This document shows, in pieces, positions 1 through 10,717 of a DNA stretch of 64,000 bases. The first letter of the stretch is position 1; the number at the start of each line of letters is the position of its first letter. The stretch is taken from NCBI GenBank assembly GCA_019802505.1, contig JAFMOC010000007.1, positions 6,662,001-6,726,000 of the forward strand, in the 5' to 3' direction. The notes below the pieces were generated by a model. That model was not told the origin of the DNA, did not search any database, and worked only from the letters and a program-made list of their open reading frames with translations. The position numbers were made by a program, and so were the translations under genes. The DNA is from Corydoras sp. C115. Lineage: Eukaryota > Chordata > Actinopteri > Siluriformes > Callichthyidae.

Positions 1-1796
1 TAATTTTGAGGAATCCCACCATTGGCCTAGTGCTGGGACAGGGTAAGAAATGTAGCTTAGAGAAAAAGAAAATAGGAACCGAGATGGAGAGCAAGGAAAA
101 GTGAGGGTAAGGGGTAAACATACTGAGCTTCACCTGCCTCTATGTGCACAGCCAGTTTGTGCCATCTGGTAGGTCACTGTTTTTACAAGCATTTAGCTAA
201 TAAACGACTTCTGTACCAACAGACTGACAACAACCCCAATGATCTCACTTTGCTCTGGTGTTTTGCCAAATCACTGCAAAAATACTTCAGCAGGTTGTCA
301 GCTAGCAACTGCTGGGCTGCCATGTGGGCCTCCACTGTCCACACACCAAGTCAGCTGACAATCAGTTTAAAATGTTTTAGAAAAGTTTATTCCATGGTGT
401 AAGTAAAGACAACCAAACCAAAATAAAAAAAACAACTACATTTAAATATTGGCTGGTAGGTCTTGCATATGCAACACTGTAGGTATTGTTGCTGTAGATG
501 ATCACCTAGAAGTGCTCCAACATATATAGACTACACACTGATCAGTTAATTGCCTTTAATTAACATCTGTTGCTGTCAGCTTCTCCCCCTACAGCATAGC
601 TACTCTACTTTCAAAACTAAAGTAATATAACAAGTTATATTAAATTAGATTTCTTCTTAATAAACATGAATTTCTTATGTTGATTATGCGAACTTTATAT
701 TAATTAAAATAAGCAATTATTTTTAAAATGTTTTTGGTCTCAAGATTTTAGCTATTTTTTTCCCTCATTTATGAAATTACGTGTTAAAATGATTGATTTA
801 CCTCTGCCTTCCATGCTTTTTGGGGCATCTTTATTTGTTTTGAGAATGGTACACAGTTGCTTAGAGTTTAAGATTGTTGAATGTCAGCACAAGGAGTCAA
901 AGGATTTAATAAGTTTAAAAATTAGATTCAACTGACATTTTTAGAACAGGTGGTTATCAGTCTAACCAGATTTGAACTTATTAAGCTTTTAGGCCATTTA
1001 AAAAATAAATAAATATTGTAATTAAGTTTTAAAGTAACAAATTATTCTGAGCTTTTGCAACGTTCATGGCATTAAAAGCTATGAACATATTTTTATATAT
1101 AATTTGGTCTGTTTTTAACTACTTTACCACAAACTACAAAATATGCAGTGCTTAAGATGCACAAGCTTTTACAGAAGTCTGTATATAATCACTAGCTGAT
1201 TTTAGCAAAAGGCATGAATATTTAAATATTTTAGGTTTATGGTCAAAGGCTGAGCTTTCAGAATAAGCCAAGATTTAAAAAGGACTGAAAGATTCAAAAA
1301 CTCCATTAACCAGGTAGTAGTCCATAAATTAAAAATAGCCTGACAAGCCTTTGCAGTCAAGCACTATTCCTGCTTACCAATGCTAGAACTCTCCACACAT
1401 TATTGTTCTCTCTTTCACTCTAATTAAATTCACCTACCAAACATCAAGTACACATGATGCATTAGCTTTCTATTTTTATCCCAAATGAATGTTGCAAGTG
1501 TATCCACACCAGTGATTTCTTTACTCTTTTACAGCCTCGCTTTTGTGAGTATATGATTCTGATGTGTGAATTAGCCAGCAAATGGGAAATGCAGCAGAGA
1601 CACCTCTGCCAAGTCTAGTTATCAAGCTGTCACTGAGCTGAAGTGCAGTAAAGCCTTGTTGGAGAAGACGTAGAATTAGCATCAGGGTCACACAGCACCA
1701 GTTTACTGTGCTGAGTATAACTTGTGAGTGGTGAAATTCCATAACAAATATTAAACTCAAACTCACAAAGCCAGAATTATAGTTGAACTTATAACT
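1..1796. other. Unique AT-rich DNA, no gene seen
   Basis: No repeat family or convincing coding segment is recognised. The ORFs at 142-402 (+) and 1521-1766 (-) have no motif and no supporting splice structure. A short open stretch on the plus strand follows a pyrimidine-rich CAG-type acceptor at about 1523 but closes after some 27 codons, which is expected by chance. Confidence 0.5.
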
Positions 1797-2087
1797 TTAT
1801 TTTAGGATAAAATTAAACAAAGCCAAAAATTTTCGGCAGCAGATAATGCTAAAACTAAGAAAAACATAAAAATACACTAAATATACAATATTGTTTTTAA
1901 GTATGAACATGCATGCCATTTTCTCTGCATTTCTAGACCTGAACAACGGCCCAGCTTTGTGCACCACCATAGCCTGCTTTATTTTTAATAGGCACTCCAT
2001 CATCCTGCCCACCGCCTGTTCCTCTTCCCCTCCGCTGGGCCGCTCAAACAGATGGGCTTTGTAAGGCTCAATGGCACATTCCGGCAA
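1797..2087 (-). CDS. Unrecognised exon-like ORF (hypothetical)
   Basis: I do not recognise this ORF. The upstream two thirds (about 1915-2087) read as a protein-like, charged segment, beginning LPECAIEPYKAHLFERPSGG and running through a Glu-rich stretch to a Met/Lys-rich helix-like part. It is clearly less AT-rich than its surroundings. The last 30 codons fall into AT-rich DNA and look non-coding. There is no ATG at the 5' end (the first codon of the open frame is TTG), so if real it is an internal exon. A pyrimidine-rich acceptor-like stretch ending in CAG lies just upstream on the minus strand, near 2107-2125. A possible CAG/GT donor lies near 1937-1940. An in-frame TGA sits between the better acceptor and the ORF, so the closer CAG near 2113 would have to be used. 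It could also be a pseudoexon or chance. Confidence 0.3.
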   Translation of the reverse strand: MPECAIEPYKAHLFERPSGGEEEQAVGRMMECLLKIKQAMVVHKAGPLFRSRNAEKMACMFILKNNIVYLVYFYVFLSFSIICCRKFLALFNFILK

Positions 2088-2129
2088 TGCAATCTGTCCT
2101 CCACAAGCCCCTGATCAAATCTGAAGAAA

Positions 2130-4000
2130 AGCTGCATCTTGTGCACATTGAGGCACATATGTACTGTCTTAACTTGTGCCTATATCAGTAAAATTAAAAT
2201 CACTGGAATGTTTTAAAAACTGACAGCTTGTCAACAAAAAATGAAGGAGAGATAAACAAGTCAGCCTTAAATGATACTTCCAAAAGATTCATGCGTGAAC
2301 ATAGAGGAAGACTGGAAAAAAGACCTTGGTCATAGTTGAATATTAAATGTAGACCATTACAAACATGTTTATCTAAATCCCTTAGAGTTGCTGCTTACAG
2401 TTTAATGCTCTGTGACGCAAGTTCAAAGCAATGCCGCATTTTCCATTCAGTGACCTTACTGAATAGGAGTTATTTTAATTGTCTGACACTCGCCTATATA
2501 AAACTGAAAGAAAAAAAACATCTAGAGAACTAAAAGTGTGACCTGAAAACTATTTTCTACTCTATTATTTGCTAATGCTTTTTATGTGACCTAAATTTCA
2601 CAACTGTCCTTTTAGGTATTGCAATCGCAAACCTAGATATTTCCCATTTTATCTGCTTATACTTTTTATATCTGACTATCTGAATTTTTCAATTCTTTGT
2701 TCTAAGATATAATTAACAGATCCTTTTGCATTTTTCATATCTTACAGATTTAAGGTGAAATAAGTGAGGTAGTGTAGCACCGTGATCTGTAAAATGTGTT
2801 TGGATCCGGCTGTGAACATGGTTGAAGAAGTCATGAAAGATGTATAATGCCACTAGAGATGTATAAAGAATTTAACAGCATTAAGGATATATGACAAATA
2901 AATCACAATGCAAATATCAGTGGGTATCCTAGTGAGCTCTTCATTGAAAGCCCACCTAAATTATAAAATATGAAATATGAGACATGAAAATATTGTTTTG
3001 TATTTTAGTATTAACAGATGAACAGGTAGGTTTTTTCTATTTAAATTTTTTTTGCATCACTCTAATATATAAGTTTACATCTTGTAATAAAAAGATTAGT
3101 TTAAATTGTACAAAAAAAGGACTGATGTAATGATACACAAAAAGCATTTTAATGGGCCTTTTAGCTTGACTATTATTATGACTTGGAACTCTGCAGCATA
3201 AATAGTATTTAACCAATCCAAGTCAGTCCAAAGTTACTCTTAAATTTGTCTTTCTATATTCCTCTTTATGTGCATATTTGATCCTGTGGGTCTTAGCAGG
3301 ATTTTTAATGGCAAACAATTAACAAGTTTTACAAAAATATTATCCATTTTTGGTCATTGAGTGCTGTGGGAAATAATAAAACTAGAAACTAACAAAGGAT
3401 AATATTTGAGAGGACAAGATAATACAATACAAAGTAAATGTATTCATTAATATAACACACAGGTGACATTATTTAGGGCCTAGGTTCAACCCACAGAATG
3501 AATACAAACTAGCTATAATGAAAATTACATAAAGGCTAAATGGCTTGCTGACTTACAAGAACAGAAAAAAGACTGAGGAGTACTGAGACAATAACTACAC
3601 AGAGTGCATGTTGATACAAAAAACTAAGAGTGAAAAGGAAAACTGAAGGCTTATATAACTAAAGGGACCACTAGGAACATAGGGAAAATTGAATGAAGGT
3701 GTCAAAATTAAAGTTCAGAACAGGAGAGATGCTAAGCTGACAGTGGTAAATTCATGTGTTCAGAATCTGAGTTTCTTTCTGTATACATGTTTCTGTTGAA
3801 CAGTACATTACTGGATTCACTGAATTACATACGATTAATAGTTATATTACTAATAAGGTATTGAAGACACTTTCCACAACCACATCCTCCAATCTGTCCC
3901 TTATCTGTCTATCTTATAACAAAAGACACAAAAAAGGAGCAGGACAAAAGTAGGGCACATCAGCAAAGGTCAGTATTTTGATTTCTTTGCTGGTATGAGA
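2130..4000. other. Unique AT-rich DNA, nothing recognised
   Basis: Low-complexity AT-rich sequence without recognised repeats or coding signals. ORFs are under 70 codons. Confidence 0.5.
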
Positions 4001-4004
4001 TAAT

Positions 4005-4290
4005 CAGACTCAGCAATGCTGCAGGAATTTTTAAACACTTCACTGGTGTCACTGCTGAACTGAGAATAATCTGTCAACCAAAGATGTCCAGCCTCAGCAT
4101 GTTGTCGATAGCGCCCTTTGAGTATTAATGAACAATTAAAGGCTAAATACTACAAAGGATACAATAATAGATGAGCTATTGTGTCTAAGTTTCCATTTAA
4201 TAAGGTAGACGTGTTTAATATAGTGTACAGAGTGGACACAATTTTTTTTTAAATTCCAGAGGCACTGCAGTATCTAAAACAATTGGATCA
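4005..4290. repeat. Old fold-back repeat, copy 1 (degenerate)
   Basis: The stretch around 4020-4125 (TTTTTAAACACTTCACTG, then CACTGCTGAACTGAGAATAA) and the stretch at 4165-4275 (GAGTGGACAC, then GGCACTGCAGTA) resemble the two halves of an interspersed family I remember from siluriform and characiform DNA. In that family the two halves are near reverse complements. A second degenerate copy is at 37735-38120. The family has no recognised coding capacity. The assignment rests on memory of the family and on matching blocks within this window. Confidence 0.4.
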
Positions 4291-4754
4291 GTGCTGTGAA
4301 GGTTACGATCTTTGCAAAACAGAGTAAGTGGACTAGTAAGAAACAGATAAAAAAATGAACTGCAGTAATTGCAGAACTATTAAGTGCATTTATATGGTAA
4401 GTAGAAGAAACAGATAAATGTACCTGATAAAGTAGGCTCTGTGCGTGAGAGGGAAGGTCCGCACTGATTAGACACTCCTTTGTGAATGGCAGGTTAATTG
4501 TGTCTGTGTGTCTACAGCAAAATGAAAAAGCTGACTAAAAAGTTGTTAAAAATAATAATAATAACTAAACTCTAAAGACTTATATTTTGTTAATTTTGAA
4601 ATCATAAAGAGGAATTTGATCTCTTTCTTAGTGGGTACTTAATTTCAGCTATAGGAATAGTATTTAGTACACTATGTGATCCAAAATACATCAATATTTG
4701 ATTATATTGTTTCTGTACTCTCTGTAACATGAAACATTCTAAACACAAGTGGTA

Positions 4755-4755
<1 letters not shown>

Positions 4756-4820
<65 letters not shown>
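4756..4820. repeat. (TTA)n microsatellite
   Basis: About 21 uninterrupted trinucleotide units, followed by A- and T-rich homopolymer tracts up to about 5160. Confidence 0.95.
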
Positions 4821-5230
4821 GTGATGCACCAAAATGAAAAAAAAATGTGAGAAGTAGAAAATATTTTTTTGCCATTTCTTTGCCATTTTTTTTTTTTTTT
4901 CGCCATTTGCAATTTTTTTTTTCACAGTTGCATATATAAAATAGGCTAAATATGCTTTTTTTTGGTTTTAAAAAGAAAACAATTTTTAAACTACAATTTA
5001 AAAAAATTTAATGAACAACTTAAAAGCTGCTTTCTGTGTATAAACACAATGGCTCTTTTTTTACTATTTGAAAACAATTAGCTCAAATGTTTAAAATTTT
5101 AAAAAAACTTTTACATGATTTTTACTTTTTCATTTTTCATTTTTTTTTACTTTTTCATTTCAGTGTTAAGGCTAAATATTTTTTGTCCTGATCCAGGTCT
5201 CTTTGTGGCCGTTATTTAACTTAACTACGT

Positions 5231-5287
5231 TCCTTACATTTACATGTACATTTAGACATTTAGCAGACGCTTTTATCCAAAGCGATA
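5231..5287 (-). mobile_element. tRNA-derived SINE, 3' fragment
   Basis: It contains the tail block TTAGCAGACGCTTTTATCC with TACATTTACAT repeats. The same block ends the two better copies at 59.1 and 61.2 kb. Only the 3' tail side survives and the tRNA-like head is absent. Confidence 0.6.
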
Positions 5288-5289
5288 AA

Positions 5290-6008
5290 TTAGAAAAGGA
5301 AATTAGTTAAAGAAAAACATTTCCTTTTCCTTTCATTTGATGTTTTATTGTTACTATTAATATGACTATTAACACTCATTAATATTGTCTTACATTTTTA
5401 CTTTTTACAAAGTTTGTATTAACTTACTTTCCTTAGTAATTTTATCATTTCTTTCAATGCAACTTTTAGTAATATTAGCAATGAGGTAATAATCTATCAT
5501 GATTAACATATAAAAAAAAATAATCAAGTCTGATTAGGAGGAATCATATATAATATATAAAACATTAAATAAGTATATGTGAAAAAAAGGCCTGCTTAGT
5601 GCTAAGAGAAATAAGAAATGTTGGTTCTTGCTCTAAAGGTGACCTTTTTTTAATTCTAAATGCAGCATCTATGCAAGCATTTTGGCTCATGTTTTATAAA
5701 AACTAAAAAACAATTCAGAGCACTAAAAGAGTTTTGTGCTGAAAATGAAAAGTTTCAATCTCCAACCTGTAAAAACGCATTATATAGTAAATATAAGGCT
5801 GTTAAAATATAAGAAATAATTTGGCACTCTTATCAAATGAGAAAATATGAGAAGTAAGATGTGAACATGGAAGTTTACTCCGTTCCAATACACAACATTT
5901 GACAATTATAAAAGAAAAAAAATGTATAGAAAGTCGATAATAACACGATATTGTTTTAGAACTTTGTTGGATATAACTAATACAAGTTAGTGAGGCAGGT
6001 GACATAAG
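5290..6008. other. Unique AT-rich DNA
   Basis: No genes or repeats recognised. Homopolymer A and T tracts are frequent. Confidence 0.5.
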
Positions 6009-6013
6009 CTTAG

Positions 6014-6250
6014 TGTTAGTGATGTCGTTCTTCCCCGGAAGAGGGCGGCTATGCGGGAAACGGCGTACGGCGCAGACTCAGCAATCGGCGATCCCTGGTG
6101 CTCGGCTTTGTCAGCGGTGCAGCCTCTGGTCCTCCGGCTCAGCGATGGGTGACCCCTGGTGTCCGGAACTCTCCCGATGGTTTGGCACGTCTTTCTGTTA
6201 GTGATGTCGTTCTTCCCCGGAAGAGGGCGGCTACGCGGGAAATGGCGTAC
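6014..6250. repeat. 55-bp direct repeat within solo LTR
   Basis: The copies at 6014-6068 and 6196-6250 both start TGTTAGTGATGTCGTTCTTC and continue through the GAAGAGGGCGGCTA block. The near identity indicates a fairly recent internal duplication, or two related LTR ends lying side by side. Confidence 0.85.
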
Positions 6251-6630
6251 GCCGCTCGCGCCTAGTGAGCGCTTCCTGGGCACCGACTACGCGGGGAATA
6301 AAGCGTACGTCGGTCCACAGAAACGCTTCCACGAGTACGTCCTGCGCGGAGAAAGTGCGCAGCGCCGCAACGTGGTTGAACGCGGAGAGAGAGTCCAGGA
6401 AACACCGGGATAAAATCCAAAACCGAATTTATTAAAAACTGGTGACGGAACACCAACAGAAAGGGGGAACAAAACGAACAAACTAACATCGGGGTATAAA
6501 ACTGCAGAACAAAGACGTGCACCGAAATGCTGGAAAACGGAAACTAAATAACAAACCAACTAATCACGTGCACGAAACAAACCAATCACCCAGCTGAGAT
6601 AATAAAGAACCCAAACGAGCACCTGTGACA
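6014..6630 (-). mobile_element. Solo LTR of a gypsy-type retrotransposon
   Basis: This GC-rich 617-bp block stands out from its AT-rich flanks. On the minus strand it begins TGTCACAGG and ends with CA. It is bounded by a perfect 5-bp duplication CTTAG (6009-6013 and 6631-6635). A minus-strand AATAAA (plus-strand TTTATT at 6428-6433) fits an LTR polyadenylation signal. No internal retroviral genes adjoin it, so it is a solo LTR left by LTR-LTR recombination. A 55-bp segment is present twice inside it (6014-6068 and 6196-6250, offset 182 bp, about 3 differences). ORFs read through it are by-products of its GC content. Confidence 0.8.
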
Positions 6631-6824
6631 CTTAGTAGTTGTATTAATTAATTAATTAGTTAATCATACAAAATCTCTTGCTGTGTCTTTGCATAGTTTT
6701 ATACTTACAATTTTTATTCTTATTACATAAATGTGTTCACATTGAAAAGTACGTTGATGGTGGATATATAATGGTGAAAATGTTTCTTAATTTCTGGTAA
6801 ATTTATTTTTTGATTGAACATATA

Positions 6825-7058
6825 TGTCACGGTAGTCTACCTCGGAATAAAGCGGCTGCGCATAGGAAGTGCAGAGCCGCCGCGTTTACACGCGCTGAAG
6901 GGAGCCAGGCACGCAGGTAGCAGAGAACGGGTTTATTTAAAGGTGCAGTGCACCAAAAAACATGAGGTACGAACAGACATTGTGACATTAAACACACGAC
7001 CAGCACAGAGGACGAGAAACAACGGACATAAATACAAAACGGACATACACCTGTTACA
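6825..7058 (-). mobile_element. Solo LTR-like block 2
   Basis: This 234-bp GC-richer block reads on the minus strand from TGTAACAGGTG to CCGTGACA, with an internal AATAAA (in AAATAAACCCG). The flanking pentamers ATATA and ATAAA match at 4 of 5 positions. It shares the string GGAATAAAGCG with the LTR at 6014-6630, so the two may be related families. No coding region adjoins it. Confidence 0.6.
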
Positions 7059-7186
7059 ATAAATTGTCCACACTCATTTTTTTATTTTATTTTATGTATG
7101 TATGGTGTACAATAGGACCACCATTGTTTTTATGTTACTTTCACTAACCTGAATAATAAAAAATGTTAGACATGATAGGTCTTTGC

Positions 7187-7470
7187 TGTGGGAGCATAGA
7201 AAAATGCTTTTGCGCTGAATGAACTCAGGAGGCGCAGGTAAGTGTGTCAAATTTATTGAGTAGACACCGAGGGAACAACGCGTAGACAACGCATGACAAC
7301 AAAACAATGCCGGTCTGAAGTTGAAACGGAAAGAATATAAACACAGAAACCATGTGACTGACGCAAAACAACCAATGAAAATAACCAATACATTAACTAA
7401 ATCAGGAACACTTAACAGCAATAACCAAAAGAAATGCAAAACAGGTGAGGAGTGCCTAGCACTCCTTACA
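7187..7470 (-). mobile_element. Solo LTR-like block 3
   Basis: On the minus strand it runs from TGTAAGGAGTGCTAGG to a CA end, with CAATAAA about 60-70 bp from the 3' side. The first 20 bp form a small palindrome (AGGAGTGCCTAGCACTCCT). No clear target duplication is seen, so the ends are uncertain. The 184-codon minus-strand ORF across 7092-7646 runs through this block and its flanks and has no protein motif. Confidence 0.45.
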
Positions 7471-7550
7471 ATAAGCCAGTGTTTTTGGCTAAAATAACGA
7501 TGTAAACAAATCCTACATATACCTAATTTATCAGGCCACAAGGCATTTCT

Positions 7551-7753
7551 ATTATTGTACCATTTTAGGCGAATGTCAATAACTGTAAACATTGCTGTGT
7601 TGGCAATGAAATAAATATACCTATTTGTTTTAAATTGTAAAAGCAATGTGTCATTTCCTTTATTAATTCACAAATTCTTGCTACCAGCCAAAAGCTTTAC
7701 CACACATCACTATTCACAGTTATTATTGACATTTGCCTGAAATGGTACAAATG
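7551..7753. repeat. Imperfect inverted repeat
   Basis: The left arm, near 7554-7590 (TTGTACCATTTTAGGCGAAT), is matched in reverse complement by the right arm, near 7716-7752 (ATTTGCCTGAAATGGTACAA). About 130 bp separate them and weaker pairing continues inward. The right arm abuts the Tc1 transposase relic. Confidence 0.6.
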
Positions 7754-8270
7754 ATGAAAAGGTCTTGTGGACTGACAAACTTGGTACATCACCTAGGGTT
7801 TGAGTACATAATCAAGTAGGTGAAAAGATGGTACCTTGCTATGTAACACCAATTGGAAAACATAAAAAAGGGAGCATCTTGGGCTGTTTTGCCAGATCCA
7901 AAGTTGTCAAAGTTATCATAAGTTGATGGTACACCGGACAAAAAGGGCTACTACAGCATTACCCTCCATGTAATACCCTTTGGTCTATGCCAAGTTGGTC
8001 AGAAGTTCATATAACAGCAAGACAATGACCTAAAACATAATTTTTGGTTATGCCTGAATTAGACTAGATGAAAAGGACAAGGCAGTAGGCTTGTAAGAAT
8101 GAAATGTCGCCAGAATGCTGAGCATTTTTTGGCTGAACTGCACAGCAAAGCAACCTACAAGTTCCTCACATGGAAAGCTGTCTATAGTCCATACTTGCTA
8201 ATGCTATGATGGTTCAGTTTAATGGGTTATATTCAATACGTGACAAGTGTGTAACTGAATAATTTGGGGG
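7745..8270 (+). pseudogene. Decayed Tc1-type transposase
   Basis: Broken frames on the plus strand keep recognisable Tc1 DDE signatures. VLWTD lies near 7764-7780, followed by GEKMVPCYVTP and a Gly/Cys-Phe-Ala block (LGCFA). QQDND-LKH follows near 8018-8042, holding the second catalytic Asp. Several stops and frameshifts interrupt it, and the third catalytic region is not clear. No TIRs are recognised. This is a different and much older family than the element at 11.2 kb. Confidence 0.65.
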
Positions 8271-8529
8271 TTACACATATTTATCTTTATATTTTTGTTT
8301 TGCTGGAACTAGAAAGCATAACCTTTTGAATACCAATCCAAAGAACAGTATGTGTGAAATCTAAACAGAAATTCTGTATATATAAAGAAAACATCAATTA
8401 ACAGATTTGTTACCATTTTTTATCAGTACAACCTTGTTTGACTCTGGTTCTTGTGTTTTCATGGATCCTGTCACCTCATCCTCACTGTGTCACATTCATA
8501 AATGATTATCTCAGTCATGATATTATATA

Positions 8530-8560
8530 CAGTACCAATTAAAAATTTGAACACACCTCT
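8530..8560 (+). mobile_element. Lone Tc1-like terminal repeat relic
   Basis: It begins immediately after a TA dinucleotide (8528-8529) with CAGTACCAATTAAAAATTTG, followed by AACACACCT. This resembles the end of a common fish Tc1 family. No matching inverted end is seen nearby. The sequence that follows (8565-8640) resembles part of the fold-back repeat family at 4.0 and 37.7 kb, so the junction may be chimaeric. Confidence 0.4.
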
Positions 8561-8639
8561 TTTTGTTCCACTTATTGTCCATTTTATTAGTTCCACTTAC
8601 TGTAAAAATGGACTTTGTAGTTCTACAAAATATCTGGTG

Positions 8640-9905
8640 CACATTTATGAATTACTGTTGTCTAGTGCACATTATTTTATACAAAAGCTAGTATGCCTGA
8701 ATACTCAGCAGGCATCAAGAGGTAGAGGGGAAAAAATCATGGTAATACCAAAGCACCAAACAAGCTATAACTTTAGATAAATGGTATATCAATTACAGTG
8801 CTGGTGTGACTTTTATGTCAAATGACTTTAATTCTACCATGCTACAAATGTGTTCAAGGTTACATAGATAATACATTCTCGCTTACTCATAGTACCTAAT
8901 GTTTACCAGTTAAACAGTAATAAGTATGCAATTTTAAATGCAGCTACTGTTTGATAATGTGTCTTTCAGCTGTTGTGTGTTTTTTCTCTAATTAATTTAC
9001 CATATAGTAATTGCTTTGTAGTAAGTATTGCATGAGGGAAAGAGCCATATCAAATTCACCAATATAGTAATTTTAGTAAGTAAAAGGGACAATATCTGTG
9101 TATATTGCATGCAGTGTGATTAGACATCCGTTCACTTTCCAAAACCAGAGGGAAGGCTGATTGAAGTGAATTGGAGAAGTGGTTTATCTGGTGCATGGGA
9201 TGGTCGAGCTGCTTAAGGCAAGTTTCTCACCATTTTGGGAGCTGCCCAGAGGACACACAACACACACACTTGAGTCTTGGCTTAATGCTCACTTTGTCAC
9301 CCAAACAGGCCAGGAAAGATAATCAATACTCTTTGATAGCTACTATTAGGATTTTAACAAGCTTTTCCTCATGCTGCACTGGTTCCAAGAAGAAAAAAAG
9401 AGCACCTGACTATGTCCTATAATCTTTTACTTTCTGTCTTCCTGTCTTATGCTGGCAGCTTTTCTTTGTGTGAATTGTATGTACTTTTAAAAATCTCACA
9501 AAACCAACTGACATCAACATATTTTACACCAAAGCACTTTACCTGCTTTCTTAGCCAGTGTACCCTTGTAATGTTTACAAGGTGTTGATGTTTTCCACAG
9601 TTTATTTGCACCCAACTGCTTTATTGGGAAAACTGCAGTCTCACCTAAGAGCAAATCTCTTCACTAAAACCTTGTGTGGTACATTTATCTCCTAAACATT
9701 TTTTTTTTTTGCAGCAGAGGTAAACTCCCTCTCTTTTAATTTAAACCAACATAATAACGTGTACAGTAGTGTAAAATAACATATATTTGATATTCCAAGG
9801 TTTTAAAATATCTAGTTTTTAAAACCTCCCAAAATTAGGCAAACATCAAATAAACAATAACACTTTACAAATGCACTGTCATTATTTTTTCAACAAAAGA
9901 AAAGC
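8640..9905. other. Unique AT-rich DNA, nothing recognised
   Basis: ORFs are under 95 codons and without motifs. No repeat family is recognised. Confidence 0.45.
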
Positions 9906-9999
9906 CAGAATGGTACGGAGCCCCTAAATGGACATGAGCAAAAAAAAATATCGAGAGGAACATGAGTAAAAAAAAAATCTTTTTTTACTTATGTCATGC

Positions 10000-10060
10000 G
10001 CACCACTTATTAAGTGGTGCACACCACTTAGTAAGTCGTAAGCACGAGATATTAAGTCTG
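10000..10060. repeat. Left subterminal palindromic motifs
   Basis: It contains the palindrome CACCACTTATTAAGTGGTG and a CACGAGATATTAAGT unit. The same words occur in inverted order near the right end of the element. Confidence 0.8.
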
Positions 10061-10496
10061 ACAATAAACAGACATGACGCACTGTTACAACGATAGCGTT
10101 TACACTGGGACATGCGCTCTCCGACACTATGGCTGTTTGACAGATCCACAGATAAATAAAGAACACAAATATAAATAAATGTCTCTTTCTAGGAATCTTT
10201 CTAGGAATGTAACTCCGGAACGGCATATAGAGCTGAGTTCAACTGAAACTCATTTGCATGTTCACCCCATTGCTTGTTGCTTGTGAATTTTACCCCCCAA
10301 AACAGTAAAGCAATGGAGTTAAACGTGGCGATAACATGACTGGATTTCACATGTCTTACAATAATGTCTTATTTTGAAAGACAGGCTGCTGTATTTGATG
10401 AGATGAAGTGTACATGTCTAGGATAAGATGAACGTAACCAGTGTTCTTCTGCAGCTACATGTATGGAAAAACGGATGTTTTCTAAGAATCACGCAT

Positions 10497-10640
10497 GCCT
10501 AAGTGTGAGACTTACTAACTTGTGTGCACGAGATATTGTGAGACTTACTCACTTGTGCACACGAGATATTAAGTGGTGCGCACCACTTAATATCTCGTGT
10601 GCACAACTTACTAAGTTACTATGCGCACGACATAAGTAAA
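10497..10640. repeat. Right subterminal palindromic motifs
   Basis: Several units with CACGAGATATT and ACTTACTNACTTGTG surround a perfect palindrome centred near 10582, with GTGGTGCGCACCAC in the middle and CACGAGATATTAA and TTAATATCTCGTG as arms. These look like clustered binding sites or cruciform-forming sites of the transposon. Confidence 0.8.
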
Positions 10641-10717
10641 AAAAATAATAATAATAATAATTTCACTTATGTTCCTCTTGATATTTTTTTTGCTCATGTC
10701 CCTTTAGGGGCTCCGTA

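Larger units (their letters stand above)
9915..10716. mobile_element. Non-autonomous DNA transposon with palindromic subterminal repeats
   Basis: The terminal inverted repeats begin ACGGAGCCCCTAAA and continue with the motifs ACATGAGCAAAAAAAA, ATATC and GAGGAACAT. The left arm is about 9915-9978 and the right arm about 10655-10716. Flanking octamers AGAATGGT and AGAATGGA match at 7 of 8 positions, which would fit an 8-bp-duplication superfamily such as hAT or P. If the ends are taken one base further out, the duplication is a perfect 6-bp GAATGG. Inside, the subterminal regions (10000-10060 and 10497-10640) carry repeated palindromic units with CACGAGATATTAAGT and GGTGCGCACC. There is no transposase; the minus-strand ORF at 9924-10226 reads through the TIR and has no domain. 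Confidence 0.8.

Noticed and set aside
5987..6559. Cluster of overlapping ORFs at 6.0-6.6 kb
   Set aside because: They lie in the GC-rich solo LTR, where stops are rare. No frame has protein features, and they overlap in all directions.
7092..7646. 184-codon minus-strand ORF as a host gene
   Set aside because: Its middle is the solo-LTR-like block and both ends run into unrelated AT-rich DNA. No domain is seen.
10497..10640. CRISPR-like array of short repeats
   Set aside because: The repeated units are palindromic, unevenly spaced and lie inside a DNA transposon of a vertebrate genome.
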